Part shown: positions 6,724-16,451 of the stretch, in pieces
How positions within the stretch are numbered: position 1 is the first letter of the stretch
How the letters are laid out: the number at the start of each line of letters is the position of its first letter
NCBI GenBank assembly: GCA_035523875.1
Contig: DATKPY010000012.1
Location: 1 to 64,000, forward strand
Source of the DNA: JASHUC01 sp035523875
GTDB taxonomy: Bacteria > Pseudomonadota > Gammaproteobacteria > Steroidobacterales > Steroidobacteraceae
Direction of reading: 5' to 3'
Length of the DNA: 64,000 nucleotides
Notes under the pieces: generated by a model
What the model saw: the letters and a program-made list of their open reading frames with translations, nothing else
Told to the model about the DNA's origin: nothing
The model's database searches: none
Position numbers and translations under genes: made by a program

Positions 6724-7592
6724 CCGCCCGCCTGCCACCGCGTGCCGCGACGTGGCTCATCGAGCGGCTCGGAAGCGCGGCGCTGTCGGAAGCCTTGATC
6801 GGCGACCTGGTCGAGCAATTCACCGCCGGTCGCTCGCGCTCGTGGTACTGGCGGCAGGCCATCGGTGCGCTCGCGCCCGAGGTCTCCCGCGCGCTGCGCA
6901 CGCATGCACTCTCGTTCACGGGAGCGGTGATTGTCGGTTGCGCATTCAGCTCGCTCTGGCAGCGGGCGAGCGCGTGGGCGCTGCGCCCGCTCCATGCGCA
7001 TCTGGAGTCGACGAGCGCCCATCCCTGGAGCCTCGAGGGCTTGGTCCCGTTTTTTGGAATGCTCGCGAGTGCGGCCTCGAGCTGCGCACTTTCCTTTCTC
7101 TCCGTGTGGATCGTCGCCAGGATCCATCGAGTGCATCGCCGTGCGGTGCTGGTGGTGTTCGTGATGGCGCTCACGGCGCAGCATTCCCCGGCGATCATGC
7201 GCCTCGCCGCGGCACTGGTGCACCACTTGCGGGTCACGGTCTCGCTCAACATCGAGATCGTGATGACGGCTCTGCAGGCTGTCTTCACGCTCGCCGCGGG
7301 ACTGTGGTTGTTCCGCAACCGGCGCTTCGCGGATCTCGACCGTCGCACCCGCTTCGTCTCGGTCGCGGTCGTCGTGCTGGTGGTCGTGGCGAGCGTGCTC
7401 TACTCGGCGTGGAGAATCGGCGCACTCGCTTACTCGCGCGCCGAGGGGTATCTGGTTGATGCGGCCGAGATCGCAACCGCCGGATACCTCACGCTGCTGC
7501 TGTGGCGGCTGCAGTCAGCCTCGCGAGCGACGAATCGACCCGTCGCGATGGCAAGCGGGGGCGCACGCTCCGCCGCGACGGCCTTGCGATGA
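6720..7592 (+). CDS. Integral membrane protein paired with PadR
   Basis: A GTG overlaps the PadR stop by 4 bases (GTGA), giving a translationally coupled 290-residue protein. The N-terminal segment (PPRAATWLIERL, then IGDLVEQF and WYWRQAIGAL) is a signature of membrane proteins encoded next to PadR regulators and also precedes some MacB-like permeases. About six hydrophobic segments follow. No permease core domain is present, so it is a stand-alone form. Role unknown; by context it may be the membrane partner or target of the regulator. Confidence 0.75.
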   Translation: MTARLPPRAATWLIERLGSAALSEALIGDLVEQFTAGRSRSWYWRQAIGALAPEVSRALRTHALSFTGAVIVGCAFSSLWQRASAWALRPLHAHLESTSAHPWSLEGLVPFFGMLASAASSCALSFLSVWIVARIHRVHRRAVLVVFVMALTAQHSPAIMRLAAALVHHLRVTVSLNIEIVMTALQAVFTLAAGLWLFRNRRFADLDRRTRFVSVAVVVLVVVASVLYSAWRIGALAYSRAEGYLVDAAEIATAGYLTLLLWRLQSASRATNRPVAMASGGARSAATALR

Positions 7593-7634
7593 GCGTGACG
7601 GCCGCGTGAGCCGTCTTTTCGAGGGGGGAATTCA

Positions 7635-8162
7635 ATGAGTCTAGGGCGACGGCGTTTCTACTCGAGCCTGGGTCTTCTCTTGTGGGTCCTCGCTCCGTTT
7701 GCGACGGCGAGCGATTCGGCCGGTGAGGGCACACCTCCCGCGCACCGCTACGCGTATGCGACGAACGGCATCGCGGATCACATCGCAGGCGGACTCGGGA
7801 GCGAGTGGAAGCTCCTGCTCGACCGATCGAATCTCGGCGGCAAGGAGCTCGAGATGGTCGAAGTGACGCTCCCGGCGGGGACGATCGTGCCGAGCCACAT
7901 GCACCGATCGGTGGAGGTCATCTACGTGCTCTCCGGCACGTATGACCACGAGGTCAACGGCAAGCGCTACCGCCTGAGGAGCGGCATGGTCGGCATCGTG
8001 CGCCCGGGGGATCACGTGCGCCATCTCGTGCCGAAGTCGGGCCCGGCGAAGCTGCTGATCATCTGGGCGCCCGCCGGCGAGGTGAGCCGCGTGCTGCGCA
8101 ACGCCAAGGGAACCGCGGTTGCGCCACTCGCGCCGATCGATTCGGACACGGCAGCACCGTAA
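7635..8162 (+). CDS. Exported cupin-domain protein
   Basis: 175 residues, with a signal peptide to about residue 25 (LGLLLWVLAPFATA). One cupin barrel follows: PAGTIVPSHMHRSVEVIYVL holds the first motif's two histidines and glutamate, and GMVGIVRPGDHVRHL gives the second motif histidine. These residues normally hold one metal ion. Single-domain exported cupins may be small-molecule dioxygenases, isomerases or sensors; the substrate is not evident. It lies 32 bases before the next gene on the same strand and probably shares its transcript. Confidence 0.8.
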   Translation: MSLGRRRFYSSLGLLLWVLAPFATASDSAGEGTPPAHRYAYATNGIADHIAGGLGSEWKLLLDRSNLGGKELEMVEVTLPAGTIVPSHMHRSVEVIYVLSGTYDHEVNGKRYRLRSGMVGIVRPGDHVRHLVPKSGPAKLLIIWAPAGEVSRVLRNAKGTAVAPLAPIDSDTAAP

Positions 8163-8194
8163 ACCCCATTCACGGTTGGCAAGGGGGAGGCTCG

Positions 8195-8944
8195 ATGGCT
8201 CATCGACGCTCATTTCTCACCGCACTCGGCACGGGCCTCGCGCTGAGCGCGCTCGGCGAACGGGTGCGTGGCGCTGCGGCCGCGGGCGCGAATCCGCGCG
8301 AGGCGGTCGCGGTGCTCGGCACCGGACGTTTGGGCGGCGCCCTCGGCAAGCGCCTGGCGGCGCTCGGGCACGCGGTCGTCTACGGCTCGCGGACACCGGA
8401 CAGCGAGCGGGTGAAAGCGCTGGTGCGCCAATCCGCGCCGCGCGCCTCCGCCGCGGTGCCCGCCGAAGCGGCCGCACGCGCAGGCATCGTGGTGTTCGCG
8501 CTCCCCTGGGAGCCGGTCGTGGATCTCCTGCCCAAGCTCGGCGATCTCACCGGAAAGCTCATCATCGATCCCATGAATGCGAAGCCGCGGATCGTTGAGA
8601 AGTATCCGTTTCCGCCCGACACCGCGACGTCGGTCGCCGAGCAGCTGCAGTCCTCCGTGCCCGGTGCGCACGTGGTCAAGGCCTTCAATACGATCCTCTA
8701 TTCGGATCTTGCGGATCCGGCGCGCGCCGGCGGTCCCATCAGCATTCCGCTCGCCGGAGCCGATCGCGGGGCGAAGCGGCGCGTCGCGCAGCTCACGGGC
8801 GCGCTCGGGCTCGATCCGGTTGACGTGGGCCCCCTGGTCGCCGCGCGCTATCTCGAGTATCTGCTCTGGCTCGAGGTGGGCTATGTCCAGTACAACGGGG
8901 GCAAGAAGCTCTTCGAGATCTACATGAGGCCCGTGCCGGTCTAG
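8195..8944 (+). CDS. Exported NAD(P)-binding protein resembling F420-dependent NADP reductase
   Basis: 249 residues. The N-terminus (HRRSFLTALG, then an alanine-rich hydrophobic run to about residue 32) looks like a Tat signal. The mature part opens with a Rossmann fold, VAVLGTGRLGGALGKRLAAL, followed by GHAVVYGSRTP, the pattern of F420H2:NADP oxidoreductase-like and related proteins that bind the NADP phosphate through S/R. AFNTIL and GPLVAARYLE are also family features. It could be an F420-using enzyme (cofD is in this window) or a relative acting on another partner. Export would be unusual for a soluble F420 enzyme. Confidence 0.75.
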   Translation: MAHRRSFLTALGTGLALSALGERVRGAAAAGANPREAVAVLGTGRLGGALGKRLAALGHAVVYGSRTPDSERVKALVRQSAPRASAAVPAEAAARAGIVVFALPWEPVVDLLPKLGDLTGKLIIDPMNAKPRIVEKYPFPPDTATSVAEQLQSSVPGAHVVKAFNTILYSDLADPARAGGPISIPLAGADRGAKRRVAQLTGALGLDPVDVGPLVAARYLEYLLWLEVGYVQYNGGKKLFEIYMRPVPV

Positions 8945-9012
8945 CACGTGCCCGCACCTCGCCCCCGCGCGATCCACACCGCCATCTCGCTCGGTGGGCA
9001 GCGCTCGGGGGG

Positions 9013-9453
9013 TCAGGGAGACTCGACGATCACCTGCGCTTCGAGCGTGCGAGTGCCGCGGAGCGAATTGGCGATGAGGCAACCCTGCTCGGCGCGCTCG
9101 AGCGTGCGGCGGGCCGCTTCAACCTCCGTACCGGCCGGCACGGTCAGCATCGCGATCGTCGCGAAGCGCGTGAACTGGGCCGTGCGCTCGATGCGCTCGA
9201 GCACACCCTCGACGCGACACTCGATATGGTGCCAGTCGAGCTTTGCCGCACGGCTGAGGGCGCGGAACGTGAGGATGAAGCAGTCGGCGAGCGCGGCGCA
9301 GAGCAGCGTCTCGGGCGACCAGACCCCGCCCGGCCCGTCGAACTCCGGAGGCGCGGCGGTCGCGAGCGGCGGCAGCTGCGAGGAGGCGACCGCCACGAGT
9401 CCTGCCGCCTCTGCGCTCGCCGCGGCCACATAGGTATGCGGATAGGGATGCAT
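9013..9453 (-). CDS. OsmC-family protein
   Basis: 146 residues from the ATG at 9453 (MHPYPHTYVAAAS). It has the OsmC core: PPEFDGPGGVWSPETLLCAA, LADCFILTFRALSRAAKLDW and EQGCLIANSL. The two cysteines of the fold are in LADCF and EQGCL. OsmC/Ohr-type proteins reduce organic hydroperoxides, and this subgroup includes uncharacterised members. The start at the internal ATG removes a long arginine-rich N-terminal extension with no similarity to the family. Confidence 0.85.
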   Translation of the reverse strand: MHPYPHTYVAAASAEAAGLVAVASSQLPPLATAAPPEFDGPGGVWSPETLLCAALADCFILTFRALSRAAKLDWHHIECRVEGVLERIERTAQFTRFATIAMLTVPAGTEVEAARRTLERAEQGCLIANSLRGTRTLEAQVIVESP

Positions 9454-9770
9454 CACTCGGCTCCAGCGACGGCGACCGGTGCGGTGCGCGTTCCTCGCCC
9501 CTTCGAGCTTCCCTCCGCGGCCTCGCCGGTGCCAATACGCACTGCTGCGGATGCGCGCCGGGCCTGGGCCGCGGCGGAGGGTGTCGAGCCAGCGTCGCGG
9601 GCCCTGCCTGAGGGCTCCCGCAGCCCTTGAAATCACGACTTGCGTCACGCCCTCCGGTGTGAGGTTTGACACATCTGTCCAGAATTCGACCTGTGGCAGG
9701 ACGCGGCCGCGCACTTCTGACCACACTCTCAAGCGGCGACCGACGTGATCTGCACCTGAGCCACATCGCA
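9454..9770. other. Divergent intergenic region, nothing specific seen
   Basis: This 317-base stretch separates the divergent osmC-like gene and the GGDEF sensor gene and must hold their promoters. I see no convincing -35/-10 pair, terminator or repeat. Confidence 0.4.
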
Positions 9771-12700
9771 ATGAGCGAGTCTGCGCCCACCCGATGCTTG
9801 AGCGGCTGCCCACCCGGGACGGCGCGCAGGGGCGCGCACGGCGGCCGGCGCGCGCGGCTGCATGTCGTGCGCGCGCTCATGGGCGCGCTCACGCTCGCAC
9901 TGTGCGCGCCGTCGCTCCCCGCCGCCGTGCGCTGGGACGCGATGACCTCGCCGCAGTTCGCGCACTACACGGTCGATACCGGGCTGCCCTTGAGCGCGCT
10001 CACCGCCGTCGCGCAGGATCGCGACGGCTTCATCTGGATCGGCAGTCAAACGGGCCTCCTGCGCTTCGATGGCTACCGCTTCCGCACCTATCAGAACAAT
10101 CCGCATGATCCGGGGTCGCTACCCGCGAACTTCGTGCAGACGCTGTTCGTGGATGCGGCCGGCCATCTCTGGGTGGGCACGGCCAACGCGGGGCTCGCGC
10201 GCTATGACCCCACGACCGACCGCTTCGCGTCCTACCCCGTGAACGGACCGAACGGCACGAGTGCCGCGGACGTGGAAGCGATCAGCGACGACGGGGAAGG
10301 GGGCCTGTGGGTCGGAACCGAGGGCGGCCTCGATCACATCGCGAGCTCGACTCGGTCGGTCGTGAGCTACCGTCACGATGCGAGCCGGCGCGACAGCTTA
10401 CCGAACGATCATATCCGCGCCCTTCACCGCGAACTCAGCGGCAGGCTCCTCATCGGGACCTCGAGCGGTCTCGCCGCGCTCGATCCCGGCACGAACCGAT
10501 TTACGTCGCTCACGATCACCGATCGCGCCGGAGCGGCGACCCAGGCGGTCGTCGATGCCTTCGGCGAGGACGCGCTGCACCGGCTCTGGTTCGGCACCAC
10601 GCGGCACGGTGTCGGCATGGTCGATCCGCGCGGCGTCGCGCGCCTCGTCGCGCTTACGGGAGATGGGGGTCGGGCTCTGTCGGATCAGTCGGTGCGCGGC
10701 ATCATCGACGGGCCCGACGGGCGGCTCATCCTCGCGACCTACGGTGCGGGTCTGTTCACGCTCGACCCCTCGACACTCAGTGCGCAGCAGATCCGCCACA
10801 GTGATTGCGATCAGACGAGCCTGCTCAACGACCAAACCTACGGTCTGCTGCGCGACCGGTCGGGTCTGCTGTGGGTGCCGACCGAGCAGGGTCTGAGCGT
10901 GACCGACCCGGGGCAGACGGCCTTCCAGACCATCGTCGCCGACTGCACGCGGTCCGATCGGCTCGCCGAGGCAAACGGGCTCGCCACGTTCGTCGATTCT
11001 CGCGATCGGCTCTGGGTCGGCTATCACACGAGCGGCGTCGATGTATTCGGCGCCGACGGCCGGCGCCTCGCAACCCTCCATCCGCGCGTTGATGGGAGCG
11101 GTGCCGCGGGCGACCAGAGCGTCTACGCGTTCGCCGAGAGCGCCGATGGGACCGTGTGGATCGGCACGACCAACGGGCTGTATCGGGTGGGCGCGCGCGC
11201 ACTGCGCGCGACGGCAGTCCCACTCGAGAGCGGCCACGTCGGGCCCAATATTCAACGACTGCTCGCGGACGGCACGCGCTTGTGGGTGGGCTCCCGCAGT
11301 GGCCTTTTTCTCTACCAGACGCGCTCCCGAGCGTGGCGCAGCTACGCGGCGGGGGTCCCGGGAGGGCTCTCGGATGGCTTCGTGCTCGCAATCGTGAAGC
11401 GTCCGGACGGCAAGCTCTGGGTGGGCACCCGCAACGGGCTCAACGTGTTCGATCCGGCGACCGGTCGGACCGTGCCAGGGAGCGGCGCAGCGCCCGCCAC
11501 CGCGATCTTCCGCCACGCGTTCATCGTCGATCTCTGCAGCGACCGCGCGGCGCGGCTGTGGGTCGCGACGCTCGACAACGGCGTGTTCGTGCTGACCGCG
11601 CGCCGCTCCGGGGATTACCAGGTTCGCCATCTCACCGAGCAGGACGGATTGCCGGCGCTGAACATCGATGCGCTGCAGGCGGACGCACGCGGTGATGTCT
11701 GGGTGAGCACCTCGAATGGGCTTGCGGTGATCGATGCTCGGACGCTCGCGATCCGTTCCTACCACCGTGCCGACGGCGTCCGCTTCGGCGACTACTGGGC
11801 GCACGCATCCGCGCTCACCCCCGAGGGCGATGTGATCTTCGGTGCGGTCGGGGGACTCACGGTCGTGCATCCGAGCCTGATCGCGGAACGCCATTTCGAG
11901 CCGCAACTGTTGGTGAGCGGCGTTGCGGTCGGGGGGCATCCGCTCGCTGCGGCCGCGACGAGCGCCGCGACGCACGAGCCGGCGCCGATCGTCGTGCGCC
12001 CCGGCGCGAACGCCTTTCAGGTGGAATTTGCCGCAACGGACTACACCGCCCCGCAGGATCTGCGCTACGAATACGAGCTCGAGGGCTACGACACCGACTG
12101 GACGGCGGTCGATGCCGCCAAGCGCACGGCCGTGTACACGAACCTCGCGCCCGGAAGCTACGTGCTGCGCGTGCGCGGCAGCAATCGCGAAGGGGTGTAT
12201 TCGCCCCACGTGCTGCGCATCCCGGTGCGGGTTGAGCCCGCGTGGTACCAGAGCTGGTTCTTCCGTCTCGCGGCACTCGCCCTCGGCGTCTATCTGGTGG
12301 TACTGCTCGTGAACGCGAGGACGGCGCACCTGCGCCGCATGCAGCTCGAGCTCGAGGCGCTCGTTGCCGAGCGCACCGAGGAGCTGCGCCGGAGCAAGCA
12401 GCAGATCGAGGAGATCGCCTACCTCGATGCGGCGACGGGATTGCCGAACCGGCGGCTGTTTGCGGACCGCTTCGCCTACTTTCGCGCGCTCGCCGAGCGC
12501 AACCGCTCCGGGTTCGCGCTGTTGCTCGTCGACCTCGACCGATTCAAGGCGATCAACGATACCTTCGGGCACGCCGCGGGGGATGCGGTGCTCGTCGCCA
12601 CGGCGCAGCGCCTGCGCGAGGCCACGCGCGCCGTCGACGTGGTCGCCCGTCTGGGTGGCGATGAGTTCGCGGTCCTGCTCGACAGCACCACCGAGCGGGA

Positions 12701-12947
12701 GGTGATCGAGCTCGTCTGTCAGCGCATTCTGCAGGCCTTCGCATCCGCGGTGTCTCTCGAGCGCGATTCGGTCACCGTCGGAATCAGCATCGGCAGCGCC
12801 GTCTACCCTTACGACGGCAGCACCCAGTCGGCGCTCTACCGGGCGGCCGACCTCGCGCTCTACGAGGCGAAGCACGCGGGCCGCAACACCTGGCGCACCT
12901 ACGAGTCGGATCGACATCCGGGCGAGCTCGAGAGCGGCGCGGCATGA
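9771..12947 (+). CDS. Periplasmic propeller sensor / GGDEF diguanylate cyclase
   Basis: 1058 residues from the ATG at 9771. After a signal peptide (ending about SLPAAVRW) come some 700 residues of two-component-regulator propeller repeats (IWIGSQTGLLRFDGY, LWVGTANAGLARYDP and many like them). A Y_Y_Y domain follows (DLRYEYELEGYDTDW), then one membrane helix (FFRLAALALGVYLVVLL) and a coiled coil. The C-terminal GGDEF domain has intact LGGDEF, with RAVD five residues before it as the product-inhibition I-site. It should therefore make cyclic di-GMP in response to a periplasmic ligand, which for such propellers is often a carbohydrate or peptide. The start is uncertain by some 30 codons. Confidence 0.9.
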   Translation: MSESAPTRCLSGCPPGTARRGAHGGRRARLHVVRALMGALTLALCAPSLPAAVRWDAMTSPQFAHYTVDTGLPLSALTAVAQDRDGFIWIGSQTGLLRFDGYRFRTYQNNPHDPGSLPANFVQTLFVDAAGHLWVGTANAGLARYDPTTDRFASYPVNGPNGTSAADVEAISDDGEGGLWVGTEGGLDHIASSTRSVVSYRHDASRRDSLPNDHIRALHRELSGRLLIGTSSGLAALDPGTNRFTSLTITDRAGAATQAVVDAFGEDALHRLWFGTTRHGVGMVDPRGVARLVALTGDGGRALSDQSVRGIIDGPDGRLILATYGAGLFTLDPSTLSAQQIRHSDCDQTSLLNDQTYGLLRDRSGLLWVPTEQGLSVTDPGQTAFQTIVADCTRSDRLAEANGLATFVDSRDRLWVGYHTSGVDVFGADGRRLATLHPRVDGSGAAGDQSVYAFAESADGTVWIGTTNGLYRVGARALRATAVPLESGHVGPNIQRLLADGTRLWVGSRSGLFLYQTRSRAWRSYAAGVPGGLSDGFVLAIVKRPDGKLWVGTRNGLNVFDPATGRTVPGSGAAPATAIFRHAFIVDLCSDRAARLWVATLDNGVFVLTARRSGDYQVRHLTEQDGLPALNIDALQADARGDVWVSTSNGLAVIDARTLAIRSYHRADGVRFGDYWAHASALTPEGDVIFGAVGGLTVVHPSLIAERHFEPQLLVSGVAVGGHPLAAAATSAATHEPAPIVVRPGANAFQVEFAATDYTAPQDLRYEYELEGYDTDWTAVDAAKRTAVYTNLAPGSYVLRVRGSNREGVYSPHVLRIPVRVEPAWYQSWFFRLAALALGVYLVVLLVNARTAHLRRMQLELEALVAERTEELRRSKQQIEEIAYLDAATGLPNRRLFADRFAYFRALAERNRSGFALLLVDLDRFKAINDTFGHAAGDAVLVATAQRLREATRAVDVVARLGGDEFAVLLDSTTEREVIELVCQRILQAFASAVSLERDSVTVGISIGSAVYPYDGSTQSALYRAADLALYEAKHAGRNTWRTYESDRHPGELESGAA

Positions 12948-12971
12948 GCGGGCGCGCCCCGCCGCTCACGC

Positions 12972-15900
12972 TCACTCGAGCACGACGAGCAGCTCCTTCA
13001 CGTCGACCTGGGCGCCCTGACGCGCGAGCACCTCGCTCACCGTGCCGTCCATCTCCGCGTGCACGTTGGTCTGCATCTTCATCGCCTCGAGTGTGAGCAG
13101 AGGCGCCCCGCGCGTCACTTTTTCCCCGACCCGCGCCATCACGTGCACGACAACGCCCGGCATCGGTGCTCCGATGTGATGCGGATTGCCGGCGTCGGCC
13201 TTGCGCGCGGGCGGCCGCTGCGGGGCCTGACTGCGATCGGCGACGCGGATCGAGCGGGGCTGACCGTTCAACTCGAAGAACACCGTGCGCGTGGCATCCT
13301 CGTGCGGCTCGCTCTGCGTGACGTAACGCACGATGAGCGTCTTGCCGCGCTCGAGGTCGATGCTGATCTCCTCTCCGGGCTCGAGCCCATAGAAGTAGAC
13401 CGCCGTGGGTAGAATCGCCACATCGCCGAAGCGGCGTCGTTCGGCCGCGTACGCGGAGAATACGGCCGGGTACATCAGATACGAGGCAAGCGCACAGTCA
13501 TCGATCGGCCCACCGGTACGCTCCCGGGCTTGCGCCCGCAGCACCGCGAGATCCGCCGGCGGAAGCTCCTCGCCGGGCCGGCGCGTGCGTGGAGCGGCGC
13601 CCTTCAGCACCTTGGCCTGCAGGGCTTCGGGAAATCCGCCGAACGGTTGCCCGAGGTCGCCACGGAAGAACTGCACGACCGAGTCCGGGAAAGCGATCTC
13701 CTTGGTGGGATCGAGCACCGTCTCCGGCGTGAGTCCACTCGTCACCATCAGAAGCGCCAGGTCGCCCACGACCTTGGAGGTGGGGGTCACCTTGATGATG
13801 TCGCCCAGCAGATCGTTCACCTGCGCATAGGCGCGGGCGACCTCGGGCCAGTGCGCATCGTCGATTCCGAGCGAGCGTGCCTGCTCGCGCAGGTTCGTGT
13901 ATTGACCTCCCGGCATGCCGTGCACGTAGACATCGGAGGTGCCGGAGCGGTTGTCGCTCTCGAACGCGGCGTAGAGGCTGCGCACCTGCTCCCAGTAGTG
14001 GGAGATCGTGCGGATGTGCTCGGCGTTGAGCTCGGTCTCGCGCGGACCGAAGCGCAGCGACTCGACGATCGAGCCGAGATTGGGCTGGGAGGTGAGCCCG
14101 CTCATCGAATCCATCGCGGCGTCGACCGCATCCGCCCCGGCCGCGATCGCCGCGAGCACGCTCGCGGCGGCGATGCCGCTGGTATCGTGCGTGTGGAAAT
14201 GGACCGGGAGCCCGGTCTCCTCCTTGAGCGCGCGGACGAGCTCGTACGCCGCGCGCGGCTGGCAGAGCCCCGCCATGTCCTTGATGCCAAGAATGTGGGT
14301 GCCCGCGGCGGCGAGCGCCCGTGCGAGATCGACGTAGTAGCCGAGGGTGTACTTGCGCTCGCGCGGGCTCGCGAGGTTGCCGCTGTAGCAGATGGCCGCC
14401 TCGCAGAGCGCGCCGCAGTCGCGCACCGCGTCGATCGCCACGCGCATGTTGTCGACCCCGTTGAGCGCATCGAAGATGCGAAACAGATCGATGCCGGTGC
14501 TGGCGGCCTGCCGCACGAAGTAGCGCACGACATTGTCCGGATAGTTCGCGTAGCCGACCGCGTTCGCCGAGCGCAAGAGCATCTGCAGCAGCAGGTTCGG
14601 CACTGCCTCGCGCAGCCGCGTGAGCCGCTCCCAGGGATCCTCCTTGAGAAAGCGCATCGCGACATCGAACGTGGCACCGCCCCAGCATTCGAGCGACAGC
14701 AGCTGCGGCAGCAGCCGCGCGTAGGCGGGCGCGATCGCGACCAGGTCGATCGCGCGCATGCGTGTCGCGATGAGCGATTGATGCGCATCGCGCATCGTCG
14801 TGTCCGTCACGAGCACGCGCTTGGCATCGAGCATCCAACGCGCGAAGCGCTCCGGTCCGAGCTCCGCGAGGCGCTGCTTGCTGCCGGGCGGCGGCGGCGC
14901 GCTCGCGAGGCTCTGCGGCGGGCGCGGCGGTTGCGGGACCGTGCGGCGCTGCGGGCGAGGCCGGCCGCGCGTCTCCTCGTTGCCGTTGACGATGATCTCC
15001 GAGAGGTAGGTGAGGATGCGCGTCGCACGGTCGCGCCGCTCGGGTGAGGAGTAGAGCTCCGGGGTCTCATCGATGAAGCGCGTGGTGTAAGCGCCGCACG
15101 CGAAGCGCGGATGCGTGATGATCTGGTCGAGGAAGCGCAGATTGGTGACGATCCCGCGGATGCGGAATTCCCACAGCGCGCGATGCATGCGTGCGATGGT
15201 CTCCTCGGGCGTCGCGGCCCACGTGGTCACCTTCACGAGCAGCGAGTCGTAGTCGCGGGTGATGACCGCACCCGCATAGGCGGTGCCGGCGTCGAGCCGC
15301 ACGCCGAAGCCCGCGGGGCTGCGGTAGGCGGTGAGGCGGCCGTAGTCCGGGATGAACCCGTTCGCGGGATCCTCGGTCGTCACGCGGCATTGCAGGGCAT
15401 GCGCGGAGAGGCGGATTTCCTCCTGCGCCGGCAGTCCGCTTCCCGGTGCGCCGATCGCGGCGCCGCCTGCGATGCGGATCTGCGACTTCACGAGGTCGAT
15501 ACCGGTCGCGCACTCCGTGACCGTGTGCTCGACCTGGATGCGCGGGTTGACCTCGATGAAGTAGAACTGCCCGCTCTCTGCATCCTGCAGGAACTCGACG
15601 GTGCCGGCGTTGGTGTAGTGCGCGGCGCGGCCGATCGCGAGCGCCGCCGAGCACAGCGCGGCGCGCTCGCGGTCGCTCAGGAACACCGCCGGTGCCCGCT
15701 CCACGACCTTCTGATTGCGCCGCTGCACGGTGCAGTCGCGCTCGAAGAGGTGCACGAGGTTGCCGTGCTGGTCGCCCACGATCTGGACCTCCAGATGCCG
15801 CGCGCGCTGCACCAGCTTCTCGAGGTAGACCTCGTCATTCCCGAAGGCCGCCTGCGCCTCGCGGCGTGCCACCGGCAGCAGCTCTGCGAGCTGCGCGGCG

Positions 15901-16430
15901 CTCTCGATCACACGCATCCCGCGGCCGCCGCCACCCCAGCTCGCCTTGAGCATGAGGGGATAGCCGACCGCTGCCGCCAGCCGCTCGCACTCGTGGGGAT
16001 CGATCGGGAGTGGCGCGGTCGCCGGCATCACCGCGACGCCGGCCGACTCGGCGAGACGGCGCGCCGCGACCTTGTTGCCGAGCACGCGCATGGCATCCGG
16101 CGTGGGCCCGATGAAGATGAAGCCGGCGGCGGCGCAGCGCTCGGCGAACAGGGGATTCTCCGCGAGGAAGCCGTATCCGGGGTGGACCGCATCCACGTGG
16201 GCGTCGCGCGCGACGCGCAGGATATCCTCGATGTCGAGGTACGCCTCGACGGCGCCCCTGCCGGCGCCGACCCGGTAGGCCTCGTCGGCCTTGGTGCGGT
16301 GGAGGGAGAAGCGATCCTGGTCGGAGTAGATCGCCACGGTGCGCAGCCCGAGCTCCGCTCCCGCGCGCATGATGCGGATCGCAATCTCGCCGCGATTCGC
16401 GGCCAGGATCGAGGTGATCGGCTTCGCCAC
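12972..16430 (-). CDS. pyc: Pyruvate carboxylase
   Basis: About 1152 residues in one chain, the size of alpha4-type pyruvate carboxylase. Order: biotin carboxylase (ITSILAANRGEIAIRIMRAG; ATP-grasp glycine loop KASWGGGGRGM), carboxyltransferase (DTTMRDAHQSLIATRMR, then FDVAMRFLKEDPWERL), and a C-terminal biotinyl domain with EAMKMQ. It converts pyruvate to oxaloacetate using bicarbonate and ATP. I choose the GTG at 16430, giving MAKPITSILAANRG like other family members, preceded by GGGTGG. TTG at 16445 is the longest alternative. It follows eda by about 20 bases, so Entner-Doudoroff pyruvate production and anaplerosis are coupled. Confidence 0.95.
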   Translation of the reverse strand: MAKPITSILAANRGEIAIRIMRAGAELGLRTVAIYSDQDRFSLHRTKADEAYRVGAGRGAVEAYLDIEDILRVARDAHVDAVHPGYGFLAENPLFAERCAAAGFIFIGPTPDAMRVLGNKVAARRLAESAGVAVMPATAPLPIDPHECERLAAAVGYPLMLKASWGGGGRGMRVIESAAQLAELLPVARREAQAAFGNDEVYLEKLVQRARHLEVQIVGDQHGNLVHLFERDCTVQRRNQKVVERAPAVFLSDRERAALCSAALAIGRAAHYTNAGTVEFLQDAESGQFYFIEVNPRIQVEHTVTECATGIDLVKSQIRIAGGAAIGAPGSGLPAQEEIRLSAHALQCRVTTEDPANGFIPDYGRLTAYRSPAGFGVRLDAGTAYAGAVITRDYDSLLVKVTTWAATPEETIARMHRALWEFRIRGIVTNLRFLDQIITHPRFACGAYTTRFIDETPELYSSPERRDRATRILTYLSEIIVNGNEETRGRPRPQRRTVPQPPRPPQSLASAPPPPGSKQRLAELGPERFARWMLDAKRVLVTDTTMRDAHQSLIATRMRAIDLVAIAPAYARLLPQLLSLECWGGATFDVAMRFLKEDPWERLTRLREAVPNLLLQMLLRSANAVGYANYPDNVVRYFVRQAASTGIDLFRIFDALNGVDNMRVAIDAVRDCGALCEAAICYSGNLASPRERKYTLGYYVDLARALAAAGTHILGIKDMAGLCQPRAAYELVRALKEETGLPVHFHTHDTSGIAAASVLAAIAAGADAVDAAMDSMSGLTSQPNLGSIVESLRFGPRETELNAEHIRTISHYWEQVRSLYAAFESDNRSGTSDVYVHGMPGGQYTNLREQARSLGIDDAHWPEVARAYAQVNDLLGDIIKVTPTSKVVGDLALLMVTSGLTPETVLDPTKEIAFPDSVVQFFRGDLGQPFGGFPEALQAKVLKGAAPRTRRPGEELPPADLAVLRAQARERTGGPIDDCALASYLMYPAVFSAYAAERRRFGDVAILPTAVYFYGLEPGEEISIDLERGKTLIVRYVTQSEPHEDATRTVFFELNGQPRSIRVADRSQAPQRPPARKADAGNPHHIGAPMPGVVVHVMARVGEKVTRGAPLLTLEAMKMQTNVHAEMDGTVSEVLARQGAQVDVKELLVVLE

Positions 16431-16451
16431 GAGCGCCACCCGCAAGCGCCG

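Noticed and set aside
10398..12917. 839-residue open frame on the minus strand
   Set aside because: It lies wholly antisense to the propeller-GGDEF gene, has no recognisable domain, and is arginine-rich, as expected for a shadow in high-G+C DNA.
12946..12967. Hairpin GAGCGG...CCGCTC between the GGDEF and pyc stop codons
   Set aside because: Only six base pairs, with bulges inside and no T-run; not enough to call a bidirectional terminator.
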